From: an uncultured Chlorobiaceae bacterium
Lineage (GTDB): Bacteria > Bacteroidota > Chlorobiia > Chlorobiales > Chlorobiaceae
Assembly (NCBI GenBank): GCA_903887845.1
Contig: CAISRC010000009.1
Location: 1-51,423 of the forward strand
Reading direction: 5' to 3'
Length of the DNA stretch: 51,423 nt
The first letter of the stretch is position 1. Each line of letters starts with the position of its first letter. This document shows positions 16,686 through 27,476 of this stretch, one piece after another. Under the pieces are notes generated by a model, which did not search any database, was not told the DNA's origin, and saw only the letters and a list, made by a program, of their open reading frames with translations. The position numbers and the translations under genes are program-made.

Positions 16686-19103
16686 TCATTTTACAGCGAA
16701 ACTAACCAGTTTATCCAGCACAACAATTTCACGGACAATACTCTTCCCTTCGAGAAATTTGAGTACCGATTCAACTTTTTTTGCTTCGGCAAGGAGCAGC
16801 TCTTGCGGACTTTTTGCAGGAGCAGAAAAGGTGCCTCTCAGTTTTCCGTTGATCTGCACAGCAATGGTCAAAACGCTCTCTTCGACCAGTTCAGGATTAT
16901 AGGCGGGAAAGGGCTGCAAGCTGATTGATGAGCGGTGACCGATGGCCTCCCAGAGCTCTTCAGTGAGATGTGGTGCGTAGGGTGCAAGGAGGAGCAGCAG
17001 TGTTTCAATGGCATTACGATTGTTGCTCCCGGCTTTGCTTAGTTCATTGACCAAGACCATCATTTCGGAAATGGCGGTATTGAATTTGAGATTTTCGGTG
17101 TCTTCAGCAACTTTTTTGATGGCTTTGTGCATGCGCCGCAGCAACTCTTCGGGCATTGGTTCCGAAGAGAGTATTGTCGGTGCGCCTTCGTATGTAGGGT
17201 AAATCAGTCGCCAAACTTTCGACAGAAACCGGCTGATGCCTTCAATGCCGTTCGTATTCCATGGTTTCACCTGTTCAAGGGGGCCGAGAAACATCTCATA
17301 AAGTCGTACTGCATCTGCGCCGTATCGTTTCAGGACGTGGTCAGCCGGGATGACATTGCCGCGTGATTTCGACATTTTCTCGTTGTCTTCACCAAGAATC
17401 ATTCCCTGATTGAAAAGCTTCTTGAATGGCTCTTTTGTGGAGACAACACCGAGATCAAAAAGAACTTTGTGCCAGAAGCGTGCATACAGCAGGTGAAGGA
17501 CGGCATGTTCAGCGCCGCCAATATAAAGATCGACATTCATCCAGTAGCGCTCTTTGTCAGGATCGATCAATTTCGTGCTGTTGTCAGGATCAATGAAGCG
17601 GAGGTAGTACCAGCAGCTTCCCGCCCATTGCGGCATGGTGTTGGTTTCTCGTCTGAAAGCGCCGTATTCATCTGTTCCGTAAAGCCAGTGCGGTATGTTC
17701 GCAAGGGGCGACTCGCCGGTTGATGATGGATGGTAGGCCTCGACGTCAGGAAGCACAAGGGGAAGGGCTGTTTCAGGTCGTTGTGTGCCATCTTCGTAAT
17801 GCTTGATTGGAATCGGTTCTCCCCAGTAACGCTGACGGCTGAAGATCCAGTCGCGCAGTTTATAGTTCACCTTTCTTGTGCCAACACTCTTTGTTTCGAG
17901 CCATGAAGCCATTCGCTCAAATGCTTCAGCGAAGGCAAGTCCGTCAAGCGAAATTTCACTGTTGGAGGAGTTGACGCAAATACTGTTTTTATCTTCAAAA
18001 ACACTCTCTTCGACATCATGCGGGCTTTTGATAACCTCGATGATGGGCAGGTTGTACTGTTTGGCAAACTCCCAGTCGCGGCTGTCATGCGCCGGAACTG
18101 ACATGATGGCTCCTGTACCGTAGCTGATCAGCACAAAGTCGGAAATCCAGACAGGCAGTGGTTCGCCTGTTGCCGGGTTGATGGCATAAGATCCGGTAAA
18201 AACTCCTGCTTTCTCTTTCTGCAGGCCGGTCCGCTCAAGCTCGGTTTTCAGCTTTGCCTGACTGATATAGTTTTTCACTTCCACCAATTGCTGTGCGGTG
18301 GCCAGTTTTTCGGCAAAAGGATGTTCTGGTGAAATAACCAGATAAGTGGCACCGAAAAGGGTGTCTGGTCTGGTTGTGTAGACTCTCAGTGTTTTGTTAT
18401 GGCAGCGAAGTTCAAAGTCAATTTCAACACCTTCCGAACGGCCAATCCAGTTGCGCTGCATCTGCTTGACATTTTCGGGCCATTCAAGTTCGTCAAGATC
18501 AGCAAGCAGGCGGTCGGCATAGGCGGTGATTTTCAATACCCACTGCCGCAGAGGGCGACGCACAACGGTATAACCATCAGCAATCTTTTCATCGACCTCT
18601 TCATTGGCAAGAACGGTTTTCAGCTCTTCGCACCAGTTGACGTCCACTTCCGACATATAGGCCAGTCCCATCTCGTAAAGCTTCAGAAAAATCCACTGTG
18701 TCCATTTGAAGTATCCGGGATTGGTGGTATTGATTTCCCGTGACCAGTCGTAGGAGAAGCCCATAGCCTGCAGGGTTCCCTTGAAACTCCGGATATTCTC
18801 TTCTGTGGTGGTTTTCGGGTGAGTGCCAGTTTTAATGGCAAACTGTTCCGCAGGAAGTCCAAAGGCATCCCATCCCATCGGGTGGAGTACATTATAGCCG
18901 CAACTCCGTTTGTAGCGGGCCACAATATCCGAAGCGGTATATCCTTCAAGATGGCCGACATGGAGCCCGGTACCGCTGGGGTAGGGGAACATGTCGAGCA
19001 CATAGTATTTTGGTTTACCGGCATCGTCTCCGGTAGTGAAGGTCTCCTGCTGCTGCCACCAGGCCTGCCATTTTGCTTCTATGGACGAGAAATCGTACTT
19101 CAT
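16686..19103 (-). CDS. leuS: Leucyl-tRNA synthetase
   Basis: This 805-aa class I synthetase charges tRNA-Leu. It has the HIGH-type motif as LHVGHLEGY near residue 45, the CP1 editing domain from ~225 (TTRPDTLFGATY, and GTGAIMSVPAHD with the editing Asp near 340), KMSKS in NEKMSKSRGN near 577, and a C-terminal anticodon-binding region ending in VVLDKLVSFAVK. The open frame runs 56 codons further upstream, but that part crosses the pnp terminator and the end of pnp and is not synthetase-like. MKYDFSSIEAKWQ at 19103 is the family N-terminus, so I start there. The gene is followed by the 179-base gap before acs. Confidence 0.96.
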   Translation of the reverse strand: MKYDFSSIEAKWQAWWQQQETFTTGDDAGKPKYYVLDMFPYPSGTGLHVGHLEGYTASDIVARYKRSCGYNVLHPMGWDAFGLPAEQFAIKTGTHPKTTTEENIRSFKGTLQAMGFSYDWSREINTTNPGYFKWTQWIFLKLYEMGLAYMSEVDVNWCEELKTVLANEEVDEKIADGYTVVRRPLRQWVLKITAYADRLLADLDELEWPENVKQMQRNWIGRSEGVEIDFELRCHNKTLRVYTTRPDTLFGATYLVISPEHPFAEKLATAQQLVEVKNYISQAKLKTELERTGLQKEKAGVFTGSYAINPATGEPLPVWISDFVLISYGTGAIMSVPAHDSRDWEFAKQYNLPIIEVIKSPHDVEESVFEDKNSICVNSSNSEISLDGLAFAEAFERMASWLETKSVGTRKVNYKLRDWIFSRQRYWGEPIPIKHYEDGTQRPETALPLVLPDVEAYHPSSTGESPLANIPHWLYGTDEYGAFRRETNTMPQWAGSCWYYLRFIDPDNSTKLIDPDKERYWMNVDLYIGGAEHAVLHLLYARFWHKVLFDLGVVSTKEPFKKLFNQGMILGEDNEKMSKSRGNVIPADHVLKRYGADAVRLYEMFLGPLEQVKPWNTNGIEGISRFLSKVWRLIYPTYEGAPTILSSEPMPEELLRRMHKAIKKVAEDTENLKFNTAISEMMVLVNELSKAGSNNRNAIETLLLLLAPYAPHLTEELWEAIGHRSSISLQPFPAYNPELVEESVLTIAVQINGKLRGTFSAPAKSPQELLLAEAKKVESVLKFLEGKSIVREIVVLDKLVSFAVK

Positions 19104-19122
19104 GGGTATATAAGCGAAATAA

Positions 19123-19156
19123 AAAAAGCAGTACAGTGTGACCTGTACTGCTTTTT
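19123..19156 (-). terminator. Strong terminator downstream of pnp
   Basis: AAAAAGCAGTACAG at 19123-19136 pairs perfectly with CTGTACTGCTTTTT at 19143-19156 around a 6-base loop, a 14-bp stem. It lies 15 bases past the pnp stop and 20 bases before the leuS start, so leuS must have its own promoter overlapping this region or depend on read-through. Confidence 0.85.
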
Positions 19157-19170
19157 CAGTATTGTTGTGT

Positions 19171-21357
19171 TTAGTTACTTTCTGCGTTGCTTTCTTTTGG
19201 TTTCTCCTGGTCAACGGCCTTGATTGAGAGGGCAAACTTGGTTTTTCCGGTACGGGGATCCTTGCGGACATCCACCAGCTTGACCTTTACTTTCTCTCCG
19301 ATTTTCAGGTGATCACTCACCTTCGTCACTCTTGTGGTCGATATCTCGGAGATGTGGACCAAACCGTCAGTTTTGGGAAGGAATTCCACAAAGGCGCCAA
19401 GCTCATCACGAATATCTCGCACCTTGCCAATATAGATGGTGCCGACCTCAGGTTTGGCGGTAAGACTTTTGATGGTGGCCAAGGCAGCGTTTGTGCCCTC
19501 ACTGGTCGAGCAGGCGATGGTGACGGTTCCGTCGTCATCAATATTGATTTCAGCGCCGGTCTCTTCGGTAATGCTGCGAATGGTCTCTCCACCTTTTCCG
19601 ATGATCATGCCGATACAGTCAACAGGCACCTTGATGGTAGTCAGTTTTGGAGCAAAGTTGGCAAGCTCGTTTCTGGTTGAGGAGATTGCTTTTTCCATTT
19701 CGCCCAGAATGTGAAGCCGTCCTCTGCGTGCCTGCTCAAGAGCGGTTTCAAGTATGTGATAGTCAAGCCCGTCAATCTTGATGTCCATCTGGCAGGCGGT
19801 AATACCGTCTTTGGTGCCTGATACCTTGAAATCCATATCTCCGAGGTGATCTTCGTTACCGAGAATATCAGAGAGCACAGCATAGGATGATCCTTCCTTG
19901 ATCAATCCCATGGCGATACCGGAGACTGGTTTTTTGATTGGTACACCGCCATCCATGAGGGCGAGTGTTCCACCGCAGACCGAAGCCATCGATGAAGAAC
20001 CGTTCGATTCAAGAATGTCAGAGACGATGCGGATGGTGTAGGGAAACTCCGCCTGTGAAGGGGCTACCATCTTGATGGAGCGTTCGGCAAGATTGCCGTG
20101 TCCAATCTCCCGGCGTCCGATGCTGCCAAGCCTTCCGCACTCTCCAACGCTGAAAGGCGGGAAGTTGTAGTGGAGGAAAAATGTTTTGTCAGCACTGTTG
20201 GTCAGTGTATCAACTGATTGAGCATCTTTTTTTGTGCCGAGAGTAATGGTGACAAGCGCCTGCGTTTCACCTCTGGTGAAGAGGGCGGAACCGTGGGCTC
20301 TCGGGATGATGCCAAGTTCAATACTGATAGGGCGTACCTGATCAAGCGCTCTGCCGTCAAGTCGTTTTGCATCGTCAAGAATCATGTGGCGCATCACTCT
20401 TTTTTCAACCGCATGAATCTGCTCTTCGATGATATGCGGGTTCAGGCAGAGTGCTTTCGAAGCGTCGGCCTGAATATCCTCGCTGCTGATTGCTGCTTTG
20501 AAGTGTTCAAGGGTTGCATCGATGATTTCATGGTAGATGAGGGCGGTTTGATCTGCCCGTTCTTCCTTTGCAAGCGGCGTATAGGCGAGCTCTTTCAGAC
20601 GTGTTTCGCAGAGCCCGCGAATCACTTCGGTAAGCTCGGCTGGTATTGCTGTCGGGGTAAAGGGGCGCTGCGGTTTTGCTACTTCCTCAGCAATTTCGCT
20701 TTGAAGAGCACAGAGTTTGCGGATTGCTGTATGACCGAACCGGATAGCTTCAACCATTTCGGCTTCGGAAATCTCCTTCATTTCGCCTTCAAGCATACAA
20801 ATGGTATCATTGGTGCCGCCAATACAGATATCAATGTCACTTTCCAGCAGCTCGTTGATGTCAGGATTGATGATATAGAGACCATTGATTCTGCCTACTC
20901 TGACTTCGGACATAGGGTTCCGGAAAGGAATGTCGGATACCATAATGGCGGCAGACGCAGCCAGTCCACCGAGTACGTCGGCATCATTGACCTGGTCGGA
21001 AGAGATAACGGTTATGATGATCTGGGTTTCATAAAGGTAGCCGTCAGGAAAAAGCGGCCGGAGGGCACGATCGATAAGTCGTGCTGAAAGAATCTCTTTT
21101 TCGGAGGGACGGCTTTCACGTTTGAAAAAACCTCCGGGAAACTTGCCGGCAGCCGAATATTTTTCGCGGTATTCCACCTGGAGCGGGAAGAAGTCCTGGT
21201 TGGGTGGAGGCGTCTTTTTGCTTGATACAACCGTTGCAATCACCATAGTGTCGCCAAGGCGGACAACTACAGCACCGTCGGCCTGTTTTGCCATTTTGCC
21301 GGTCTCAATCGAGATTATCTTGCCCTGACCAAGATCAATTGCTTTGTTAACAATCAT
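19171..21357 (-). CDS. pnp: Polyribonucleotide nucleotidyltransferase (PNPase)
   Basis: This 728-aa phosphorolytic 3'-5' exoribonuclease takes part in mRNA decay and RNA quality control. It shows two RNase PH-like cores (first near residues 10-220, second near 310-550, with GNGS-type segment [20 protein letters not shown] near 455), a KH domain ([12 protein letters not shown] near 580), and an S1 domain ([12 protein letters not shown] to LVHISEI near 640-690). The open frame extends 17 codons upstream, but [20 protein letters not shown] is the family N-terminus, so I start at 21357. There is no clear Shine-Dalgarno. The gene is closed by a strong terminator at 19123. Confidence 0.97.
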   Translation of the reverse strand: MIVNKAIDLGQGKIISIETGKMAKQADGAVVVRLGDTMVIATVVSSKKTPPPNQDFFPLQVEYREKYSAAGKFPGGFFKRESRPSEKEILSARLIDRALRPLFPDGYLYETQIIITVISSDQVNDADVLGGLAASAAIMVSDIPFRNPMSEVRVGRINGLYIINPDINELLESDIDICIGGTNDTICMLEGEMKEISEAEMVEAIRFGHTAIRKLCALQSEIAEEVAKPQRPFTPTAIPAELTEVIRGLCETRLKELAYTPLAKEERADQTALIYHEIIDATLEHFKAAISSEDIQADASKALCLNPHIIEEQIHAVEKRVMRHMILDDAKRLDGRALDQVRPISIELGIIPRAHGSALFTRGETQALVTITLGTKKDAQSVDTLTNSADKTFFLHYNFPPFSVGECGRLGSIGRREIGHGNLAERSIKMVAPSQAEFPYTIRIVSDILESNGSSSMASVCGGTLALMDGGVPIKKPVSGIAMGLIKEGSSYAVLSDILGNEDHLGDMDFKVSGTKDGITACQMDIKIDGLDYHILETALEQARRGRLHILGEMEKAISSTRNELANFAPKLTTIKVPVDCIGMIIGKGGETIRSITEETGAEINIDDDGTVTIACSTSEGTNAALATIKSLTAKPEVGTIYIGKVRDIRDELGAFVEFLPKTDGLVHISEISTTRVTKVSDHLKIGEKVKVKLVDVRKDPRTGKTKFALSIKAVDQEKPKESNAESN

Positions 21358-21470
21358 GTAAATTGTGTTGTAAATTGTGATAAAAATGTTGCCCGGTTTT
21401 TCAAGCAATAAGTATGTTTTGCAATATAATATAAAAAATTCTCTTCCGGTACATTGTTCTCAGCCTGCCA

Positions 21471-22322
21471 TCACGTACATATCTTTCCGTTATCGATCAG
21501 CCGGACATTCCCTGCATGGACGGCCAGAAGCAGACGGTACACCTTGCCCTTTTCAGCGGTTTCAACCGGTTCAAACGTCGTTTCATTAACAAAACAGACA
21601 TAAGCAGGGCTGAGTCCGGGAGTAGAGCTGATCATCTCCTTTATTTCTGCAGTAATGGACTGAAGGTTATATTCCTGTGCTGCGATACGTTTTTCAGCAT
21701 GGCAGATCCCCTGATAAATAATGCCCGCCGCACTCCGCTCCTGGCTTGAGAGATAGGTATTTCTTGAACTTACCGCCAGTCCGTTTTCTTCCCTGACAGT
21801 GGGTGCCGCAACAATGGTAATGTCCATATTGAGATCAGCGACAAGCTGACGGATAACAGCGAGTTGCTGTGCATCCTTTTCACCAAAAATAGCGATATGT
21901 GGTTTCGTAATGTTGAAGAGTTTCGTAACAACCGTCGCCACTCCGTTAAAATGGCCAGGCCGCTGCTCGCCCTCAAACCGTTCAGCCAGGTCTCCGCACT
22001 CCAGAGTGGTCTGATAGTGTTCGGGGTAGATGCTTCCAGCTTCAGGAGCAAAAAGGTAGTCGACATCTGCTGATTTGGCAAGAGCAATGTCTTGCTCAAT
22101 AGGTCTTGGGTAACGATGGAGATCTTCAGTTGGTCCAAACTGCCGGGGGTTTACAAAAATGGTGAGAATGACAATTCCTGCGCTTTTTCGGGCAAGTTTT
22201 ACAAGGCTGAGATGTCCTTCGTGCAATGCGCCCATGGTCAGGACGACGCCGATAAGCTGACGGTTAAGTCGCAGTTTTTCAGCGATGGCCTGCATCTGAC
22301 CGGGGTCAGTAATGATCTGCAT
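21471..22322 (-). CDS. panC: Pantothenate synthetase
   Basis: This 283-aa enzyme condenses pantoate and beta-alanine with ATP. It carries the nucleotidyl-transferase motif [16 protein letters not shown] near residue 25-40, [10 protein letters not shown]-type segment near 60, [15 protein letters not shown] near 145-160, and [17 protein letters not shown] near 180. The open frame extends 42 codons further, but that part overlaps rsmI and looks unrelated; [11 protein letters not shown] is the family start. With this start panC overlaps the rsmI 3' end by 17 bases, so the two are cotranscribed. panB and panD are not in the window. Confidence 0.96.
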   Translation of the reverse strand: MQIITDPGQMQAIAEKLRLNRQLIGVVLTMGALHEGHLSLVKLARKSAGIVILTIFVNPRQFGPTEDLHRYPRPIEQDIALAKSADVDYLFAPEAGSIYPEHYQTTLECGDLAERFEGEQRPGHFNGVATVVTKLFNITKPHIAIFGEKDAQQLAVIRQLVADLNMDITIVAAPTVREENGLAVSSRNTYLSSQERSAAGIIYQGICHAEKRIAAQEYNLQSITAEIKEMISSTPGLSPAYVCFVNETTFEPVETAEKGKVYRLLLAVHAGNVRLIDNGKICT

Positions 22323-23088
22323 GGTTCTCTTCTGATTTGGTTGTTTTTTTTCCGGCTGGATGGACAATAATGACAAACTCGCCTCTTGTTTTTCCATCGG
22401 CAAGCTGTTGGCGAAGCTCGTCAAGAGTTCCTGTAAGATACTCCTCATATATTTTTGTCATCTCCCGTCCAATGAAGATCTGCGCATCAGGAATGAGGCT
22501 GTTGAGTTCGTCGAGGAGCTTGATAATTCTATAGGGGGATTCATAAAGGACAAAAGAGACCTGCAGCGCTACAAGATATTCAAGACGGCTTTTCCGTCCT
22601 TTTTTGTGAGGAAGAAAGCCTGCGAAAAAAAAATTGTTGACAGGAAGAGGGCAAACCGACAGTGCGGCTGTCAGCGCACTTGGGCCCGGAATTGGAATAA
22701 CCGGAAGATTTTGTTCATGCAAGGCATGCAGAAGCGCATAACCGGGGTCACTGATAACGGGAGTTCCTGCATCGGTAATGAGTGAGACATCAGTACCCTC
22801 TTCGAGCAGAGCAATAATTTGCCCGATTGCTTTTGGTTCGTTGTAGTTGTGGTAACTGACAAGTTTTTTTCCGGTAATTTCAAGATGCTTCAGCAAAATT
22901 GATGCCCGCCGAGTATCTTCACAGGCAATTGCCCCGGATTCTTTCAGGATTTTTATCGCTCTCAGGGTAATATCTTCGAGATTGCCAAGAGGCGTTGCAA
23001 CAACGTAAAGCGTTCCTGTATGTGATGGTTCAGTGTGCAATGGCAAGAGCAGGAGTGGAACAAAGGGTTTGTTATGGTAGATTCTCAA
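22306..23088 (-). CDS. rsmI: 16S rRNA (cytidine-1402-2'-O)-methyltransferase
   Basis: This ~260-aa protein methylates the ribose of C1402 in the ribosomal decoding centre. It has the tetrapyrrole-methylase fold signatures of Rsm[18 protein letters not shown] near residue 25, [13 protein letters not shown] near 57, [15 protein letters not shown] near 100 and [12 protein letters not shown] near 135. The frame opens with a TTG codon; no ATG occurs before the conserved GTLYVVATP block, so the exact start is uncertain. The divergent oppF starts 51 bases away, so both promoters share a very AT-rich gap. The 3' end overlaps panC. Confidence 0.93.
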   Translation of the reverse strand: MRIYHNKPFVPLLLLPLHTEPSHTGTLYVVATPLGNLEDITLRAIKILKESGAIACEDTRRASILLKHLEITGKKLVSYHNYNEPKAIGQIIALLEEGTDVSLITDAGTPVISDPGYALLHALHEQNLPVIPIPGPSALTAALSVCPLPVNNFFFAGFLPHKKGRKSRLEYLVALQVSFVLYESPYRIIKLLDELNSLIPDAQIFIGREMTKIYEEYLTGTLDELRQQLADGKTRGEFVIIVHPAGKKTTKSEENHADHY

Positions 23089-23138
23089 TGGTTTTATTAT
23101 AATAATAAATAAAAACGATAAACAGCATTCAGCGAGAG

Positions 23139-24119
23139 ATGAAGGATCAAGGGCGGTTACTGTCGGTCAGCGACTTACGGGTTCATTTTCCCGGCAGAAA
23201 AAGCGGGTTTCTGGGTAAACCTCTTCCGATACAAGTTGTTAACGGAGTCTCTTTTGACGTTTACCGGGGAGAGACGCTCGGTCTTGTTGGTGAATCGGGT
23301 TGCGGAAAAACAACTCTTGGCAGAGCCCTGATTCGTCTTGGCCATCCTGTTGTAACCGGCAAAATATCGTTTGAAGGGCGGGAGATTTCCGGTATCGGCA
23401 ATCGTGAGTTCCGTTCCCTTCGTAAAGAGATGCAGATGATTTTTCAGGATCCTTTCGGATCGCTGAACCCTCGTCTGACTGTCGGGCAGATGCTTGGAGA
23501 GGTTTTGCTGATTCATGGTATCGGCCGGGGAGAGGCTGCCCGAAAGCGGATTGAGGAGCTGCTTGATGTTGTTGGCTTGACCAGGGAATATTTCAACCGT
23601 TATCCCCATGAGTTTTCAGGAGGACAACGGCAGCGGATTGGAATTGCACGGGCTATTGCGGTCAATCCGAAGTTCATTATCTGTGATGAGCCGGTTTCGG
23701 CGCTTGATGTCTCAATTCAGTCACAGATTATCAATTTACTCAAGGATCTTCAGCGTGATCTTGGATTGACCTATCTCTTTATTGCGCACGATCTTTCGGT
23801 TGTTGAATACATTTCCGACAGGGTTGCCGTCATGTATCTTGGCAAGATCGTTGAAATTGCAGACTCCACTGAACTCTATACCAACCCAAAACATCCTTAC
23901 ACCAGAGCTCTTCTCTCAGCCATTCCCAATCCTGAACCCGGCAGCAAAAAAGAGAGGATTCTGTTGAACGGCGATTTACCGGGACCTCTGCATATCCCTT
24001 CCGGCTGCAGTTTTCATCCACGATGTCCTGTGGCAACAGCGGAGTGCCGGCACAGGGAGCCAAAACTTCGGAACCTTAATAATAATGGCCACCAGGCAAG
24101 TTGTCTTCTTTATGAATAA
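23139..24119 (+). CDS. oppF: Oligopeptide/dipeptide ABC transporter ATP-binding protein
   Basis: This 326-aa ATPase energises peptide import. It has Walker [10 protein letters not shown] near residue 51, the Q-loop [13 protein letters not shown] near 100, signature [13 protein letters not shown] near 160, Walker [12 protein letters not shown] near 180, the H-loop FIAHD, and the C-terminal oligopeptide-transporter extension with four cysteines ([14 protein letters not shown], and CLLYE at the end). The conserved Cys are typical of OppD/F-type subunits, which may carry an Fe-S cluster. Partner genes oppA and oppB are at 37354 and 39172, not adjacent. It overlaps sppA by eight bases. Confidence 0.92.
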   Translation: MKDQGRLLSVSDLRVHFPGRKSGFLGKPLPIQVVNGVSFDVYRGETLGLVGESGCGKTTLGRALIRLGHPVVTGKISFEGREISGIGNREFRSLRKEMQMIFQDPFGSLNPRLTVGQMLGEVLLIHGIGRGEAARKRIEELLDVVGLTREYFNRYPHEFSGGQRQRIGIARAIAVNPKFIICDEPVSALDVSIQSQIINLLKDLQRDLGLTYLFIAHDLSVVEYISDRVAVMYLGKIVEIADSTELYTNPKHPYTRALLSAIPNPEPGSKKERILLNGDLPGPLHIPSGCSFHPRCPVATAECRHREPKLRNLNNNGHQASCLLYE

Positions 24120-25914
24120 TTCGCAGACACCAACAAAGAGAGGGGGATGTTTTCGTAACGGTTGCCTTGCTCTCCTTATTATCCCGCTTTTGCTTATAGC
24201 CGGATTGTTCTGGGGGCTTCGCTCTTCCCATTCCATTCCCGATCGCTTTGTGCTGATCTTGCCTCTCAGCGGAGGGCTTGATGAAATTCGCAATGAAAGT
24301 ACCTCACTGCCCTTTATGCCATCCAGAGGGCCGCTCTCTCTTCAGGAGGTGCTGTTTGTGCTTGATCAAGCAGCAACTGACGATCGGGTAAGGGAGGTGC
24401 TTCTTGATATAGGAGGACTGCATACAACTCCCGCAAAGATAACTGAAGTACGGGAAGCCGTTGAAAAGGTTCGAAAAAGGGGGAAAAAAGTCACGGCTTT
24501 TCTTCGTTCCGGCGAAGACAGCGATTATCTCCTTGCCGCGTCATGCGATTCCATTATAGTGGAGCGAGGCGGTTACCTTCTTCTTGATGGTCTGAAGGCA
24601 GAGTCTCTTTTTTACACGACTCCGCTTGGAAAGATAGGTGTTCAGGTTCAGGCCGCACAGTGGAAAAAGTACAAGAGCGGCATTGAGCCTTTTGTCAGAA
24701 CCGGAGCAAGCAAAGAGTACTTCGAGCAGATCAATGCCTTGCTTGATGAGGTCTATAATGATTATCTCGCTTACGTCTCGACGCGGCGGAAAATCAGCCG
24801 AAACGCTTTTGAAGCGATTATCAACAATGATGCGCTGCTTTCAGCAACAAAAGCTCAAACGCTCGGACTGATTGACGGCATCTCCTCATACTGGGAGTTA
24901 CAGCGGTCGTTGACCCGGAAAGTTACCGGAAAGGAACTCACCAGTGATAACGATGCGTTTGTAAGCGCATCTGAGTATCGTTCTGCTGTTCCATGGCCCC
25001 GGAAGTCAACGACTGATGAAGCTCTTGCGGTGATTACCATGTCTGGTACGATTGTTCGTTCTGCCGGGGAGTTGAGTGAAGGTATTGATGTTGAAACACT
25101 CAAAAATTCTCTTGACGCCGCTCTGGAAAACAAAAAAGTCAAAGCGCTGGTGCTGCGCATTGACAGCCCCGGTGGCGATGCGCTTGCATCGGCTGATATG
25201 TTGCAGATGCTTGATTCTGCTGCAGTGAAAAAACCTCTTGTGGTCTCCATGTCAGGTGTTGCAGCATCCGGGGGTTATATGACAGCTCTTGCAGGGAAAA
25301 CCATTTTTGCTGAGCCGCTTACCATTACGGGTTCGATTGGTGTTTATGCTCTTAAACCAAACTTCAGCGGACTTGCTGAAAAAATCGGGCTTGGTCGCGA
25401 TGTTGTAACGCGAGGTCGCTATGCCGATGCCGACACCCCGTTCAAGCCGCTTGAAGGCGAGGCGTATAATAAATTTGTCGCGGCATCAGGCGAGGTGTAT
25501 GATGACTTTGTCAGGAAGGTTGCCGTGTCGAGAAGGATGTCGATTATGCAAGTTGATTCGGTCGCTGGAGGAAGGGTCTGGACCGGGAGCCGAGCGTTGA
25601 AGGCTGGCCTGGTTGATCGTACCGGCGGACTTTTTGAGGCTCTTCATGCCGCCCAGCTTCTTGCCAAAATTGATATGACCAAAAAGCCGAAAATCTTGCT
25701 GTATCCGGTGCAGAAAAGCTGGTATGAATCTCTTTTGCAAGGTAATAATGCCAGTTTTTCCGAGAGGGTGGTGGTTGCCCTCAAAAAACAGTTGCTGCAT
25801 GAAATTGTTCCCCGGAGGCAATTTTCCTCAATGGCGGCTTTTTATGAGATGCTGACGAGTACGGGTCAGCTTCATATCCTTGCGGTGATGCCTTGTGAGG
25901 TTAATATCAACTGA
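24112..25914 (+). CDS. sppA: Signal peptide peptidase SppA, 67-kDa type
   Basis: This 600-aa membrane-bound serine peptidase degrades cleaved signal peptides. A single membrane segment lies near residues 19-37 ([18 protein letters not shown]). Two ClpP-like S49 domains follow. The first holds the general-base Lys region [10 protein letters not shown] near 186, and the second holds the nucleophile Ser in [13 protein letters not shown] near 387, followed by [13 protein letters not shown]. The two-domain layout matches the E. coli long type, in which Lys and Ser come from different halves. The frame is open nine codons further upstream, but MNNSQTP at 24112 gives a short overlap with oppF and a normal N-terminus. 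A hairpin follows at 25923. Confidence 0.94.
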   Translation: MNNSQTPTKRGGCFRNGCLALLIIPLLLIAGLFWGLRSSHSIPDRFVLILPLSGGLDEIRNESTSLPFMPSRGPLSLQEVLFVLDQAATDDRVREVLLDIGGLHTTPAKITEVREAVEKVRKRGKKVTAFLRSGEDSDYLLAASCDSIIVERGGYLLLDGLKAESLFYTTPLGKIGVQVQAAQWKKYKSGIEPFVRTGASKEYFEQINALLDEVYNDYLAYVSTRRKISRNAFEAIINNDALLSATKAQTLGLIDGISSYWELQRSLTRKVTGKELTSDNDAFVSASEYRSAVPWPRKSTTDEALAVITMSGTIVRSAGELSEGIDVETLKNSLDAALENKKVKALVLRIDSPGGDALASADMLQMLDSAAVKKPLVVSMSGVAASGGYMTALAGKTIFAEPLTITGSIGVYALKPNFSGLAEKIGLGRDVVTRGRYADADTPFKPLEGEAYNKFVAASGEVYDDFVRKVAVSRRMSIMQVDSVAGGRVWTGSRALKAGLVDRTGGLFEALHAAQLLAKIDMTKKPKILLYPVQKSWYESLLQGNNASFSERVVVALKKQLLHEIVPRRQFSSMAAFYEMLTSTGQLHILAVMPCEVNIN

Positions 25915-25922
25915 CTTTTTAT

Positions 25923-25952
25923 CTCTTCCCCGATGGTCTGCTCGGGGAAGAG
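25923..25952. terminator. Hairpin between sppA and the porin gene
   Basis: CTCTTCCCCGA at 25923-25933 pairs with TCGGGGAAGAG at 25942-25952, an 11-bp perfect stem with an 8-base loop. It starts 9 bases after the sppA stop and is followed by an AT-rich but mixed sequence. It probably terminates sppA and may also serve the convergent porin gene. Confidence 0.7.
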
Positions 25953-26003
25953 TATTAAAATTATCTGGCAAGATCTTTTCATGTTGCCTATAAATGTTTT
26001 TGC

Positions 26004-27335
26004 TTAAAACTTATAGGTCAGTGAGGTTTGAGCCCGGACGGCTTTACTGTCAGCATCATTTTTGTAGTCGGTTCGCCACTCTGAGATCTGCAGACCAAGG
26101 ATAAAACTCGGTGTTATTTTATTGATGACACTGGCAAAAATGGTCTGGTTTTTTAAGCGTGCATCGACCATAGCCGTGAGGTCGTTATCGTTCGGGTTAT
26201 CTATGCCTGCACCGATACTGAAAGTGGTAGAAGGGTTTGCGATGAACCTGAGTGCTGCCCACCCACCATTTGATCGGATTTCTCTGAGGTCTGCCTTTGA
26301 ACTGCTGTTTACTCCCTGACCGACTCCACCAAAGTAGTCATCAAGGTTGGAACCGGTAAAGTATTCCCCGGCAAGGGTCATTTTCGGGCAGAGAGGCATG
26401 GCCAGTTCCAAGTTGCATGACCATGAATCAAGGGTTTTATGAGTGCCTGTTTTATCGGTATCCCACTCCTCTTGGCCGTAATGACCTGATAGCGCAAGGG
26501 TTGCAGGCTGATTGTCGACAAGAAGCGGCGCCGAATATGCGATTCTTCCCTGGATAGTCGGTATGGCGGCATCCTTTCCAGTGTCGGTATTCCATGTCTC
26601 ACCCCAACTGTTTGACTCCCCGATTGTTCTTGACGCGGCAACTGCCAGTTCACCATGGCCTTTTTTCCCTGATGTAAACCCTTTGGTAAGACGCAATTGG
26701 GCATGGCGGGATCCGATATTCCCAGCATCCAACATAAGGGCAGGATCATCCACAAAAGGGATGAGGGAGGAGATGACATCCCATGTTTGTCCGGCGATAA
26801 TGCTGAAGTCAGAAGCTGGCCAGTAAGCCTTAAGATAGCCGTGACGCAGACGGGGTGTCTGGTTGTTTTCAGTCGAAACGCTGGTGAGAAAATCAAATTC
26901 AATGTTGCCTGTAAGCTTCATGCTCTCGGTATCAGGGCCGCTGAGATTCAGCCCGAGCCTTGTTGCGCCTGCGGTAAGGTTCCATTCAGCATCATTATTA
27001 TTTATTCCTTCAGGACGCACCCATAGTGCGATGTTGCCGGGATTAATTTTTCCGGTATCATACGATGCGTCGAATCGGGTAAAGCCGTAGAACTGAATTT
27101 TTGTCCCCGAGCCGGTTGAGACCAGAGGTGCTGAAGGTGATTCGGCTTTTTGTGTCGTTGCGGGTTGCTCCGGATTGACGGTGCTTTTGGTGTTAACCTG
27201 TGTTTTTAAATCAGCAAGTTCCTGCTCAAGACGGTTTATGCGCGTCTCAACCGTTTCTGCGGCAAAGCTGGGGACTGCAGTGCAGAGTGAGCCAGCAAGC
27301 AGCAAGGCGTAACTGAATTTTCCCCTTTCATTCAT
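26004..27335 (-). CDS. Outer membrane porin
   Basis: This 443-aa protein has a signal peptide (KFSYALLLAGSLCTAVPSFAAE), a short coiled-coil segment just after it (VETRINRLEQELADLKTQV), then a long beta-barrel rich in alternating polar and hydrophobic residues, ending in LTYKF with the terminal Phe of outer membrane proteins. The coiled coil plus barrel is a common layout for trimeric porins of Chlorobi and other phyla; substrate is unknown. I start at 27335 because AAGGAGA lies eight bases upstream of that ATG, while the frame is open 20 codons further without such a site. It is 141 bases downstream of comM and has its own leader. Confidence 0.85.
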   Translation of the reverse strand: MNERGKFSYALLLAGSLCTAVPSFAAETVETRINRLEQELADLKTQVNTKSTVNPEQPATTQKAESPSAPLVSTGSGTKIQFYGFTRFDASYDTGKINPGNIALWVRPEGINNNDAEWNLTAGATRLGLNLSGPDTESMKLTGNIEFDFLTSVSTENNQTPRLRHGYLKAYWPASDFSIIAGQTWDVISSLIPFVDDPALMLDAGNIGSRHAQLRLTKGFTSGKKGHGELAVAASRTIGESNSWGETWNTDTGKDAAIPTIQGRIAYSAPLLVDNQPATLALSGHYGQEEWDTDKTGTHKTLDSWSCNLELAMPLCPKMTLAGEYFTGSNLDDYFGGVGQGVNSSSKADLREIRSNGGWAALRFIANPSTTFSIGAGIDNPNDNDLTAMVDARLKNQTIFASVINKITPSFILGLQISEWRTDYKNDADSKAVRAQTSLTYKF

Positions 27336-27476
27336 GAAGAGTCTCCTTGACATGTTTTGGTTAAAGGAGGTAGCGGAATCTGTAAATAATGGCAAATATA
27401 GGCAGACAAGAGGAATCTTCCGCGTCGGGTGCTGCTTTATGAAAGATCTAACCTCTATACTTTGATCAGTTTCGTT

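Noticed and set aside
20218-21087. 289-codon open frame antisense to pnp, plus long antisense frames inside pgsA (10283-10837), acs (15922-16476), lpxC/fabZ (11180-11812) and gcvPA (48175-48810)
   Set aside because: Each lies inside a well-recognised gene on the other strand, and its product shows no family motif; such frames are a common by-product of codon bias.
27364-27441. A strong Shine-Dalgarno-like AAAGGAGG on the plus strand followed by a 17-codon frame starting at 27388
   Set aside because: The spacing to the ATG is about 18 bases, too far, and the frame is short. The region is the porin leader on the other strand.
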